A DNA stretch of 13,600 bases, from the NCBI GenBank assembly GCA_013151585.1, contig JAADHY010000011.1, positions 1-13,600 on the forward strand. Direction: 5' to 3'. Both the position numbers and the translations under genes were made by a program. This DNA is from Planctomycetota bacterium. GTDB taxonomy: Bacteria > Planctomycetota > Planctomycetia > Planctomycetales > Planctomycetaceae. The stretch's first letter is position 1. Every line of letters starts with the position of its first letter. Under the pieces are notes generated by a model. The model saw nothing but the letters and a program-made list of their open reading frames with translations. It did no database searches and was not told where the DNA came from. This document shows positions 6,867 through 13,600 of the stretch, piece by piece.

Positions 6867-8147
6867 TCACCCAACAATCCCGCTGATGTCGATCAGGTAA
6901 AGCTGTCGGCCGTTTCCGCCGTGAGGCGAGTCAATGACCACCTTTTTTCCGTCTGGGCTGAAACGGGGATGGGTGTCGCATCGCCATTCGCCGCGGTACT
7001 GGGGCGGCAAAGGGAAGTGTCCGAGGTCCACTCGGCGTCCCGTCGGAACGTGGTACAGGTGCGGGGTCTGAAGACGGCGTTTGCCTTTGGGGTAGGTGTC
7101 GTTCAGAATCCATTCTCCGCCGGGCAGGTAGCTGATGTGACCGCCCGAGTCCAGCACGCCGCGCCCCACTTCCTCCAGCGGCGGTCTGCCCTCTTTGTCT
7201 TCAAAGAGGAAGTTGCCCCAACGGGGATTTCCGAGCCAATCGCGGGATTGGACGAGGATGTGCTGCGGATCGCGCCAAATGAAATGCGAAGCGTATCCGT
7301 TGGGAACAACGATCCGGATATCCGTTCCGTCAGGCCGAGCGGTAATGAGGCGGGTCAACCTGCCACCGTCGGGATACCGCCATCGGTGCAGTGCAATGAA
7401 ACGCGAGCCGTCCGGACTGAACAGCAGATGGTTGAAGTAATGCTTGACCCCGGGCTTGGCCTTTGGGATGACTCCACGATGGGCGATGTCCGCTAAGGAA
7501 ATGATCAGGCGCTTTTGCCCCGTCTCCAGGTCTACGTGCCAGATGCCGGATTCTTTGGGAGCCAAGTCGCCAGCGAACGGGTCCGAAAGGCCGACATACC
7601 CATAGCCGGGGCGCACGTCCTGCACTCGGGAAAAATCCAACGTCACGGCCGATCGCCCATCGGGACTGACGGTGTAAATCGGTGACGGGATCGTCCGCTT
7701 CTTTCCCGAAGAAACGTCCAAAATATGGCAAACAAAATGATCGCCTTCCCGGTCGTTCCAAAGGACCTCGGATTTTGAGCCTGGGCGCCATTGGAGCATG
7801 CATCCTTGCTGCCAGCACCACGCCCGTGACGTTCCCAGCTCGATCCAGCGGTCGTTGTCCTTCAAGTCGACCATGCCAATTCGGATGACATCGTCGGGCC
7901 GGGGCGAACGATGCTCGAAGTCGACTTCCATGCCAAGCACATAACGGCAACTCGGGTCGAACTCCAGTTTGTCGTAATAGCCGAACCAATGAGATTTCGG
8001 ACCTCGCGTGATGGCTCGTACGGGAATCGCGCTTGGCTCGGCCGCGGCCACCCGACGCCGTCCAAAAGCCCGAACGCCTGCCGTCCATGCAACCACCGAC
8101 GCCGTTCCACGTTTCAGCAAGTCCCGTCGTGTGCATTTCGGATTCAT
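6867..8147 (-). CDS. Tat-exported TolB/WD40-like beta-propeller protein
   Basis: This 426-aa protein carries a twin-arginine signal: TRRDLLKRG at residues 6-14, a mildly hydrophobic stretch (TASVVAWTAGV) and a likely cleavage after VAAA near residue 36. It should therefore be exported folded. The mature part has propeller repeats with TolB-type SPDG turns (VSPDGRSAV, FSPDGSRFIAL, FSPDGKKVVID) and the block HWFGYYDKLEFDPSCRYVLG. I remember that block from a family of uncharacterised planctomycete and Bacteroidota proteins distantly like oligogalacturonate-lyase propellers. The ATG at 8147 has AGGAG 6 nt upstream. No catalytic residues can be assigned, so binding or hydrolysis of a polysaccharide is only a possibility. 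It stands alone on its strand, with a candidate promoter at 8411-8439 and a hairpin after the stop. Confidence 0.88.
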   Translation of the reverse strand: MNPKCTRRDLLKRGTASVVAWTAGVRAFGRRRVAAAEPSAIPVRAITRGPKSHWFGYYDKLEFDPSCRYVLGMEVDFEHRSPRPDDVIRIGMVDLKDNDRWIELGTSRAWCWQQGCMLQWRPGSKSEVLWNDREGDHFVCHILDVSSGKKRTIPSPIYTVSPDGRSAVTLDFSRVQDVRPGYGYVGLSDPFAGDLAPKESGIWHVDLETGQKRLIISLADIAHRGVIPKAKPGVKHYFNHLLFSPDGSRFIALHRWRYPDGGRLTRLITARPDGTDIRIVVPNGYASHFIWRDPQHILVQSRDWLGNPRWGNFLFEDKEGRPPLEEVGRGVLDSGGHISYLPGGEWILNDTYPKGKRRLQTPHLYHVPTGRRVDLGHFPLPPQYRGEWRCDTHPRFSPDGKKVVIDSPHGGNGRQLYLIDISGIVG

Positions 8148-8333
8148 CGCTTTCTCCTAGAATTCCTCCGTCGCCGTCGTGGCCCGCAGCGGTCAGACCT
8201 GGGCCCGAGCGAGCGCTTCGTCATGGTAGAAGGTTTGGATTGACGCTTCGGTTCGTTGTGGTGCGCCCGTCTTGTCCTCCAAGTCCAGACAGGGCCCGTG
8301 TGTCGGAACGGGGGGGCCAGCCCTTTTCCCGGG

Positions 8334-8361
8334 TTGACAAACCGGCCGCCACAAATAGGCT
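8334..8361 (+). promoter_or_regulatory. Candidate promoter for the radical SAM gene
   Basis: A perfect -35 box TTGACA (8334-8339) is followed after 16 nt by TAGGCT (8356-8361), which matches three of six -10 positions. The predicted transcript would start near 8368 and carry a leader of about 315 nt containing the inverted repeat at 8584-8630. Confidence 0.35.
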
Positions 8362-8410
8362 CGAGTGACCGAGTGGCCTCCTGTCTGCGCTCGAAGCGGT
8401 CGACGGGATT

Positions 8411-8439
8411 ACTATACCCAACTGACGAAGGCGTGTCTT
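8411..8439 (-). promoter_or_regulatory. Candidate sigma70-type promoter for the Tat propeller gene
   Basis: On the minus strand, AAGACA (8434-8439) and TATAGT (8411-8416) are separated by 17 nt and match the consensus at 4/6 and 5/6 positions. They lie in a locally AT-rich stretch. The predicted start near 8404 would leave a leader of about 257 nt. Confidence 0.4.
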
Positions 8440-8583
8440 CTATGTCCATTGTTTCTATGTTTCTGTTTCTAAGTTCAGAAGAACCGATCAAAACATCCGT
8501 CTGTATTGTTCGGCCGATGTGATCTGGCGGAGCGGTCGCGAGCTTGGGCGGGGCGATGGAGGCTTGTGGCCGAAGGAGCTTGC

Positions 8584-8630
8584 AACGATCGGCAGCCACG
8601 ACCGAGTGGGCCCCAAAAGTGCCGATCGTT
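8584..8630 (+). repeat. Perfect 11-bp inverted repeat in the radical SAM gene leader
   Basis: AACGATCGGCA (8584-8594) and TGCCGATCGTT (8620-8630) are exact reverse complements separated by 25 nt. Inside, CCAC (8596-8599) can pair with GTGG around a six-base loop, giving a nested hairpin. It ends 52 nt before the ATG and does not sequester the RBS directly. It may be a transcription-factor dyad or an RNA leader structure; it does not match a cobalamin riboswitch as I know it. Confidence 0.55.
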
Positions 8631-8670
8631 CGAAAGCTGTCCGAGGTTCGAACCAAATTGCCGAATCAAT

Positions 8671-8677
8671 GGGGAGG
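8671..8677 (+). promoter_or_regulatory. Strong ribosome binding site of the radical SAM gene
   Basis: GGGGAGG precedes the ATG at 8683 by 5 nt. It fixes the start there and rules out the longer in-frame opening from about 8506. Confidence 0.75.
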
Positions 8678-8682
8678 CCTGC

Positions 8683-10116
8683 ATGCTGACGCTGGTCAAC
8701 ACCAACCGGATGGTTCCTCCGATCGCTCCTGTGGGCTTGGATTACGTAGCCGCTACGGTCCGTGACGCTGGTTTCGACGTGGAGCTGATTGACCTGTGTC
8801 TGGCCGATGACCCGAAAACATACTTGGCAGATTATTTCCGTCGGCGTCGACCGAGTTTGGTCGGACTTTCGTTTCGGAATGTCGATGACTGTTTCTGGCC
8901 GAGTGGGCAATCGTTCGTCGAGACGCTGATCGACGATGTTCGAACCATCCGAGGTCTGACCGACGCTCCGATCGTCTTGGGCGGCGTCGGGTTTTCTCTT
9001 TTTCCGCGGCGTCTGCTGGAGCTGACCGGGGCGGAGTTCGGTGTGCATGGGGACGGCGAGCTTGCAGTCGTCGAGCTGCTGCGACAAATTCACGGGCGGC
9101 GCCGGTGGGAGCGAGTTCCGGGGTTGCTGTACCGCGCAGGTGGAACGATTCACGCCAATCCTCCCGCTTGGCCGAAAACGGTGTCTGTCCCGGGCCATCG
9201 CGAGTTGGTCGACAATGAATTGTACTTTCGGCGGGGCGGCCAGATTGGCGTGGAGACGAAACGCGGTTGTGCTCGGGGTTGCATCTATTGTGCCGACCCT
9301 TTGACGAAAGGACGCGCCTTTCGACTGCGCCCGCCGTCGGACGTGGTGGAGGAAGTACAGCGGCTGGTGGAACGCGGGATCGACGTCCTCCATTTGTGCG
9401 ACCCCGAATTCAATCTGCCGTTGGCGCATGCGAAGGCGATTTGCGACGAGCTGATCCGGCGCGGGATCGGTCGCCGCGTCCGCTGGTACGCGTATCTGGC
9501 GGTCGTACCATTTTCCGTCGAGTTGGCTCGGCAGATGCGCCGCGCGGGGTGTGTGGGGATCGACTTTACCGCGGATTCTGCGCATCCGGCTCTTTTGGCT
9601 GCTTACGGGCACGCCCACACGGCGGAGGACATCGATAAAGCGGTACGGGCTTGCCGAGAGAACCAGATCGCTGTGATGCTGGACATGCTTTTGGGCGGCC
9701 CGGGCGAGTCGCCAAAGACCGTCGAACATACGATTCGTGCTTTTCAGCGGATTGGACCGGACTGTGCCGGCGCCGCTTTGGGAGTCCGGCTCTACCCTGG
9801 CACGGCTGTAGCCGAGACCGCTCGACGCGAAGGAAGATGCAGCGCGAACATCCGGCGGCTCTATCACGGCCCCACCGACCTGCTTCGTCCGACATTCTAT
9901 CTCTCCGCCGCTTTGGGTGACCGGCCGGCAGCCTTGGTCCGTGAACTGATCGGAACAGACGAACGCTTCTTCCCGCCAGAAGATCCCCAGATCGGGCCGG
10001 CCGAAGCAGGCGGGGCCAGCCACAACTACAACCAGAACAAACGGTTGCTGGATGCGATCGAGGTGGGGGCCCGCGGGGCTTATTGGGACATCCTTCGTCG
10101 GTTGCCTCGGACGTGA
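8683..10116 (+). CDS. B12-binding domain / radical SAM protein
   Basis: This 477-aa cytoplasmic enzyme has a Rossmann-like N-terminal domain of the cobalamin-binding type (PIAPVGLDYVAATVRDAGFD, then PIVLGGVGFSLFP and the GDGE block near 123). A radical SAM barrel follows, with the iron-sulfur motif C196-x3-C200-x2-C203 in KRGCARGCIYCADP. Later blocks include VLHLCDPEF, MLDMLLGGPGESP (the GGPGE-type motif of the barrel) and the C-terminal GARGAYWDILRRL. The canonical DxHxxG cobalamin-ligand motif is absent, as in part of this class. The arrangement fits a cobalamin-dependent radical SAM methyltransferase or related enzyme. A TsrM-like (tryptophan methylating) relationship is possible, with R65 of SFRNVDDC perhaps the lower-face arginine, but I could not align it. 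The ATG at 8683 is set by a strong RBS. The gene appears monocistronic; the porin starts about 380 nt later. The substrate is unknown. Confidence 0.9.
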   Translation: MLTLVNTNRMVPPIAPVGLDYVAATVRDAGFDVELIDLCLADDPKTYLADYFRRRRPSLVGLSFRNVDDCFWPSGQSFVETLIDDVRTIRGLTDAPIVLGGVGFSLFPRRLLELTGAEFGVHGDGELAVVELLRQIHGRRRWERVPGLLYRAGGTIHANPPAWPKTVSVPGHRELVDNELYFRRGGQIGVETKRGCARGCIYCADPLTKGRAFRLRPPSDVVEEVQRLVERGIDVLHLCDPEFNLPLAHAKAICDELIRRGIGRRVRWYAYLAVVPFSVELARQMRRAGCVGIDFTADSAHPALLAAYGHAHTAEDIDKAVRACRENQIAVMLDMLLGGPGESPKTVEHTIRAFQRIGPDCAGAALGVRLYPGTAVAETARREGRCSANIRRLYHGPTDLLRPTFYLSAALGDRPAALVRELIGTDERFFPPEDPQIGPAEAGGASHNYNQNKRLLDAIEVGARGAYWDILRRLPRT

Positions 10117-10498
10117 ATGGCGCGGATGGCAATGGCGTGGCGGAGAGATTGCCCTTTGTTCACGCTGCTGCGGCCAATCTTTTTTGGGCCTTCGTTCGGG
10201 ACGAGCCATCCTTTCGCGCACTGCCCGCTGTCGGTACGGAGGCGGCCGACGATCTTTGGGGCTTACATCCGGTGCAATCGGCAGAACCGGCCCCATCCTG
10301 AGTTTGCGTGTCGCCAACACGATCATTGCCGTAAGAAAGCCCCGCACAATTCCCCGAACAGGGACATCAGGGAGCGACTGAGACGCTCTTGGGACTGACA
10401 GGCGCGGAGCGGCGGCGGGAGGCAGCTTGTCCTTGCGAAGCTCGCTCGCGCGGATGGAGATTCACGGGCGAGACGCGTATCGACAAGGAGCAGCGAAG
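10117..10498. other. Intergenic region between the radical SAM and porin genes
   Basis: These 382 bases contain no convincing gene; short frames are Arg/Pro-rich and lack RBS. Two small dyads are visible. At 10258-10294, GGGG and CCCC enclose CCGGT pairing with ACCGG. At 10307-10321, CGTGT pairs with ACACG around CGCCA. Neither is followed by a T-run. No clear -35/-10 pair for the porin was found. Confidence 0.5.
10485..10490 (+). promoter_or_regulatory. Ribosome binding site of the porin gene
   Basis: AAGGAG lies 8 nt before the ATG at 10499. It selects the start that opens directly into a signal peptide, instead of the upstream in-frame codon at 10427. Confidence 0.7.
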
Positions 10499-11863
10499 AT
10501 GAGGAATACGGTGGTCAGTCTGGTGGCTGTCGCGGGGATGGTTCTTCCGTGGAAGATTGTCGCGGCTGAGGATCAGCCGGCGCAGAATGAACTCCCGTGT
10601 ACGGCCAGCGTGGGGGAAAGCTGTGGCCCGACATCCAACGACACCCAGGGCGAATGCGGATGGGCGGACGCGTGCGAGACGCCACCACCGGTGCCATGGC
10701 GGCTTCCTCAGCCCGGTTTTCTGCAGCGACTTGGGATCACCATGGGCGGGTGGTTACAGCAAGGAATCACCTTCAACGGGGACCGACCGGGAGATGACTA
10801 CAACGGCCCTGTTGCGACAAACGATCTGGACTCCGAGTACCTGATGAACCAGCTCTGGCTCTATTTCGACCGCCCGATCAACACGGCAGAGCGAGGGTGG
10901 GACATTGGCGGCCGCATTGACATGCTCTACGGTTCGGACTTCCGATTCGGGATCAACCCAGGACTCGAAAACCGGATCAATGATTTGGACCGGGGAACCT
11001 ACGGCATGGTGATCCCCCAACTGTATCTTGAGGTGGGCGTCGGGAACCTTTCGGTGAAGTTGGGGCACTTTGCGGGCATTCTCGACTACGAAGTCATCCC
11101 CGGCCCGCCCAACCCGTTTTATTCGCACTCGTATTCATATGGCTATACGGTGCCGCAGCTTGTCACGGGATTCTTAGCCGATTACAAGCTCAATCAGCAG
11201 TTCTCGGTGCAAGCCGGCCTGCACCGGGGATGGATGATGTTCGAAGACACCAACGACGACTTGGATTTCATGGGGGGCGTGAAATGGGTGAGCTGCGATA
11301 AGCGGACGTCGCTTGCTTTTGCTTTGTCGACCGGGGCTCAGGACCCGCTTGCGGTGGTCGACGGCGTGGCCATCGGCGATTGGAACGGGATCCCGGGCGA
11401 TCAAGAGCGATTCGTTTACAGCTTGGTGTTCCAGCATCAGCTCACAGATAAGTTTCGGTACGTTGCCGTACATAATCTGGGCTACGAGGACAATGCGGTG
11501 CCGACTCCGAGCGGTTTGCAAGACGGAGAATGGTACGGGTTGAACCAATATTTTCTATACCAGATTAATCCGAAGTGGGCAGCGAACTTCCGCTTCGAAT
11601 GGTTGCGCGATGACGACGGGGCTCGCATTGCGGGACCGGGCAACATTCCGGGGGTGCGAGCTTGGAACGGCATGGGCTTCGCCGGCAGCTTCTATGCCCT
11701 GACCTGCGGCGTCACTTGGCGACCGGCCCCCAACTGGATGGTCCGCCCGGAGGTTCGATGGGATTGGTACGATGGTGCGGCTGGTCCCCGTGGCTTACCC
11801 TTCGACAACGGAAGCGACGACGACCAGTTTCTGTTCGCTGTGGACGTGATCTTCCTGTTTTGA
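10499..11863 (+). CDS. Outer-membrane beta-barrel porin, BBP2/OmpL-like
   Basis: This 454-aa protein starts with a classical signal peptide (MRNTVVSLVAVAGMVLPW, likely cleavage after VAA near residue 23). A linker rich in cysteine and proline follows (C34, C42, C53, C59; PPPVPWRLPQPG). From about residue 75 the sequence is a run of alternating amphipathic strands typical of a barrel: GITMGGWLQQGITFNG, MNQLWLYFDRPI, PQLYLEVGVGNLSVKLGHFAG, FSVQAGLHRGWMMFED, KWAANFRFEWLRDDDG, WMVRPEVRWDWYDG. The chain ends on aromatic FAVDVIFLF, as expected for outer-membrane barrels. The length and the GHFAGILDYE region fit the putative beta-barrel porin-2 family common in planctomycetes. It presumably lets small solutes diffuse across the outer membrane; selectivity cannot be read. 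The gene is convergent with trpB. Confidence 0.9.
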   Translation: MRNTVVSLVAVAGMVLPWKIVAAEDQPAQNELPCTASVGESCGPTSNDTQGECGWADACETPPPVPWRLPQPGFLQRLGITMGGWLQQGITFNGDRPGDDYNGPVATNDLDSEYLMNQLWLYFDRPINTAERGWDIGGRIDMLYGSDFRFGINPGLENRINDLDRGTYGMVIPQLYLEVGVGNLSVKLGHFAGILDYEVIPGPPNPFYSHSYSYGYTVPQLVTGFLADYKLNQQFSVQAGLHRGWMMFEDTNDDLDFMGGVKWVSCDKRTSLAFALSTGAQDPLAVVDGVAIGDWNGIPGDQERFVYSLVFQHQLTDKFRYVAVHNLGYEDNAVPTPSGLQDGEWYGLNQYFLYQINPKWAANFRFEWLRDDDGARIAGPGNIPGVRAWNGMGFAGSFYALTCGVTWRPAPNWMVRPEVRWDWYDGAAGPRGLPFDNGSDDDQFLFAVDVIFLF

Positions 11864-11992
11864 TTTTCAGCGGACGGCCGGGAACGCAGACCGCCGCGTC
11901 CCGATCCGATCCAGACAGCCCGTTCGGCCGGACGCCCATCAACGTATGCGTCTATTCGCGTGAGCGTGCCGGCCGAACGGCGTCGGGCCGAT
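11864..11992. terminator. Long GC-rich hairpin between convergent porin and trpB genes
   Basis: CCGTTCGGCCGG (11920-11931) and CCGGCCGAACGG (11969-11980) form a perfect 12-bp stem. With one bulged G (11968), ACGC (11932-11935) and GCGT (11964-11967) extend it by four pairs, leaving a 28-nt loop. It lies between the porin stop (11863) and the trpB stop (11993-11995), and so could serve both strands as a bidirectional terminator or transcript-end structure. No T-tract follows on either strand. Confidence 0.45.
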
Positions 11993-13348
11993 TCAGTCAA
12001 TCTGCGGCAGCTCGGCGATCGCGGCCTCGATCTTTTCTTGCGGGTACTCGTAGTCTTGCAGTTCTCCTGCCAAGTACCGATCGTAGGCGCCCAGGTCGCA
12101 CAGACCGTGGCCGCTGAAGCCAACGAGGATGCACTCCTCTTTGTTTTCCTCCCGGCAGCGGATCGCCTCGACGACCGCAGCTCGAATGGCGTGCGATGTC
12201 TCGGGGGCCGGGATCGTGCCCTCGGTGGCGGCGAACAACTTTGCGGCTTCGAAGCACTCCAATTGGTGAAACGCAGCCGCTTCCACCAGGCCCAGCCGCA
12301 CGGCCAAACTCACCAGCGGAGCCATGCCGTGATAGCGCAGCCCGCCGGCGTGAATCCCTGGCGGCACGAAGCTGTGTCCCAGGGTGTACATCTTAATGAG
12401 TGGCGTCAACATCGTCGTGTCGCCGAAATCGTAACGATATTCGCCACGGCTCATTGTGGGACACGAGCACGGCTCAGCGCCGACAAAGCGGATATCTTTT
12501 CCCTTCAGCTTGTGGGCTAAAAACGGAAACGCCAAGCCGGCAAAGTTGCTACCACCGCCACAGCAGCCAATCACCACGTCTGGAAAATCGCCGATCAGCT
12601 CAAACTGCTTTTCCGCTTCCAAACCGATCACGGTTTGATGAAGTAAGACGTGATTAAGCACGCTGCCCAAAGTGTATTTGGTGTCCTCTCGGCTGACGGC
12701 CGCCTCGACGGCCTCGCTGATGGCGATTCCAAGGCTTCCCGGCGAATCGGGATCGGCGGCTAAGACGTTGCGGCCGGCCTGGGTTTCCTCGGACGGACTC
12801 GGGGTCACTGTCCCGCCCCAAAGCTGCATCATGGAACGCCGATAGGGCTTTTGGTGGTAACTGACTTTCACCATGTAGACTTTGCATTCGATGTCGAACA
12901 TCTTGCAGGCAAACGAGAGGGCGCTGCCCCACTGGCCGGCTCCCGTTTCGGTCGTCAGCCGCTGCACACCCTCCTTCTTGTTGTAGTAGGCCTGCGCCAC
13001 GGCCGTGTTTGGTTTGTGGCTGCCCGGAGGGCTGCCGCTTTCATCCTTGAAGTAGATGCGGGCGGGAGTTTTGAGCGCGCGTTCCAAGTTCGTGGCCCGG
13101 ACCAGCGGGGTCGGACGCCAAATTGCCAAAACGTCCCGGACTTCCCGCGGAATCTCGATCCAAGGCTCTTGGCTCATCTCTTGCTCGATCAGTGCCATGG
13201 GAAAAATCGGCGCCAAACCCTGGGGACCAACCGGCTTTTTCGTTCCGGGATGAAGGACTGGGGGCGGGGGTTCCGGCAAATCCGGTTGGATGTTGTACCA
13301 AGCCGTCGGAATTTCCTTGGCGTCGAGCAACACGCGTTTGGTTTCCAT
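11993..13348 (-). CDS. trpB: Tryptophan synthase beta chain, TrpB2 type
   Basis: This 451-aa cytoplasmic, PLP-dependent enzyme joins indole and serine to make tryptophan. Markers of the TrpB2 (TrpB-like, TIGR01415) branch are visible: YFKDESGSPPGSHKPN with the Schiff-base lysine K112, LTTETGAGQWGSALSFACK with the catalytic glutamate E134, YMVKVSYHQKPYRR, the phosphate-binding loop GGGSN (264-268), TEGTIPAPETSHA (375-387) and a C-terminal SGHG. The long N-terminus (YNIQPDLPEPPPPVLHPGT) and HKPN in place of the TrpB1-type HKIN also indicate TrpB2. The ATG at 13348 is preceded by AGAGGA with 7-8 nt spacing. No trpA or other trp gene is present here, which is common for TrpB2. TrpB2 proteins often act without TrpA, as indole scavengers or on related substrates. 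The gene stands alone and converges on the porin. Confidence 0.95.
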   Translation of the reverse strand: METKRVLLDAKEIPTAWYNIQPDLPEPPPPVLHPGTKKPVGPQGLAPIFPMALIEQEMSQEPWIEIPREVRDVLAIWRPTPLVRATNLERALKTPARIYFKDESGSPPGSHKPNTAVAQAYYNKKEGVQRLTTETGAGQWGSALSFACKMFDIECKVYMVKVSYHQKPYRRSMMQLWGGTVTPSPSEETQAGRNVLAADPDSPGSLGIAISEAVEAAVSREDTKYTLGSVLNHVLLHQTVIGLEAEKQFELIGDFPDVVIGCCGGGSNFAGLAFPFLAHKLKGKDIRFVGAEPCSCPTMSRGEYRYDFGDTTMLTPLIKMYTLGHSFVPPGIHAGGLRYHGMAPLVSLAVRLGLVEAAAFHQLECFEAAKLFAATEGTIPAPETSHAIRAAVVEAIRCREENKEECILVGFSGHGLCDLGAYDRYLAGELQDYEYPQEKIEAAIAELPQID

Positions 13349-13600
13349 AGATGGATCCTCTCAGTTTCAGCAATTCCGGCACACCGCGATCGCCAATGGG
13401 AGTGGCGAATCAACGAGAAAACCAAGACAATGAGTGGGCCACTTTACCGCGCCGACAGGGACTTGTCGAGACGCTCCGCAGCGAGATCCACGCTTCGGTG
13501 AGAGGACGCCAAGCCCTGACGGGTGTCGGAACCGATCGAGAGTGATTCGGGACTGTTTGTTCGCTAATTTGTTACACGGTCTGGCCTGCACGGGAGGGGG
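13349..13600 (-). other. trpB upstream region, no gene seen
   Basis: These 252 bases reach the right edge. On the minus strand they form the trpB leader and promoter area. A small hairpin is present: TCGCCA (13390-13395) pairs with TGGCGA (13403-13408) across a 7-nt loop, about 40 nt before the ATG. No leader peptide rich in Trp codons and no T-box-like structure was recognised, and no convincing -35/-10 pair was found. Short frames here look non-coding. Confidence 0.45.

Larger units (their letters stand above)
8148..8682. other. Divergent regulatory region with no convincing gene
   Basis: These 535 bases separate the minus-strand Tat gene from the plus-strand radical SAM gene. They contain a seven-G run (8310-8316), two candidate promoters in opposite orientation (8334-8361 plus, 8411-8439 minus), an AT-richer patch with repeated TTTCT words (about 8449-8470), a perfect 11-bp inverted repeat (8584-8630) and the radical SAM RBS. 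Frames crossing the region have no start signals and read as non-coding. Confidence 0.6.

Noticed and set aside
8449..8470. Tandem TTTCT words as a possible iteron or binding array
   Set aside because: Spacing is irregular and only a few short copies occur; simple AT-rich promoter-region composition explains them.
8643..8660. GGTTCGAACC, resembling a tRNA T-arm
   Set aside because: The flanking bases do not form the 5-bp T-stem, and no acceptor, D or anticodon arms can be built around it. It is just a 10-bp palindrome.
8521..8682. Cobalamin riboswitch upstream of the B12-type radical SAM gene
   Set aside because: A strong dyad is present, but I could not find a B12-box-like conserved core, and the structure is too small for a known cobalamin riboswitch.
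8488..10347. Long open frame (over 600 codons) on the minus strand
   Set aside because: It lies antisense to the radical SAM gene, which has an RBS and all family motifs. The antisense product is Arg/Pro/Gln-rich with no recognisable domain, as expected for a high-GC shadow frame.
11960..13501. Plus-strand frames opposite trpB
   Set aside because: They mirror the coding pattern of an unmistakable TrpB2 gene and have no start signals or domains.
13349..13600. T-box or Trp attenuator before trpB
   Set aside because: Only a 6-bp hairpin was found. There is no Trp-codon-rich leader peptide, no T-box sequence and no terminator with a T-run.

Overview
The window looks like chromosomal DNA of a high-GC planctomycete (Planctomycetota, probably Pirellulales-like). 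The main reasons are a very large exported protein that combines PQQ-type propellers with a methyltransferase-like domain, a Tat-exported propeller protein, a BBP2/OmpL-like porin and a cobalamin-type radical SAM protein, most with their own leader. This assignment is inference from gene families. No rRNA, tRNA, insertion sequence, phage gene or CRISPR array is visible.

Layout, left to right. (1) Positions 1-4395, minus strand: one giant gene whose 3' end lies beyond the left edge. Domain order is signal peptide, propeller, Rossmann methyltransferase-like domain, second propeller, two CBM9/DOMON-like domains. A one-base frameshift near 2803-2815, inside the methyltransferase-like domain, splits it into two reading frames. 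(2) 4396-4981: divergent intergenic region with a nested inverted repeat. (3) 4982-6632, plus strand: an unrecognised 171-aa protein with a probable TTG start, then a DUF58/vWA protein. (4) 6867-8147, minus strand: a Tat-exported beta-propeller protein followed by a nested hairpin. (5) 8148-8682: divergent regulatory region with two candidate promoters facing across each other and an 11-bp perfect inverted repeat in the leader of the next gene. (6) 8683-10116, plus strand: B12-binding/radical SAM protein. (7) 10499-11863, plus strand: outer-membrane porin. (8) 11993-13348, minus strand: TrpB2-type tryptophan synthase beta chain, convergent with the porin, with a long GC-rich hairpin between them.

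The genes do not form an obvious single pathway. Three products are envelope or periplasmic (the giant propeller protein, the Tat propeller protein and the porin). The others are cytoplasmic: DUF58, radical SAM, TrpB2 and the hypothetical protein. A functional link between TrpB2 and the radical SAM protein, if the latter is TsrM-like, is speculative. The observations most worth checking are the frameshift in the giant gene, its exported methyltransferase-like domain, and the similar dyad elements at 4640-4701 (minus) and 8584-8643 (plus), upstream of two different genes.
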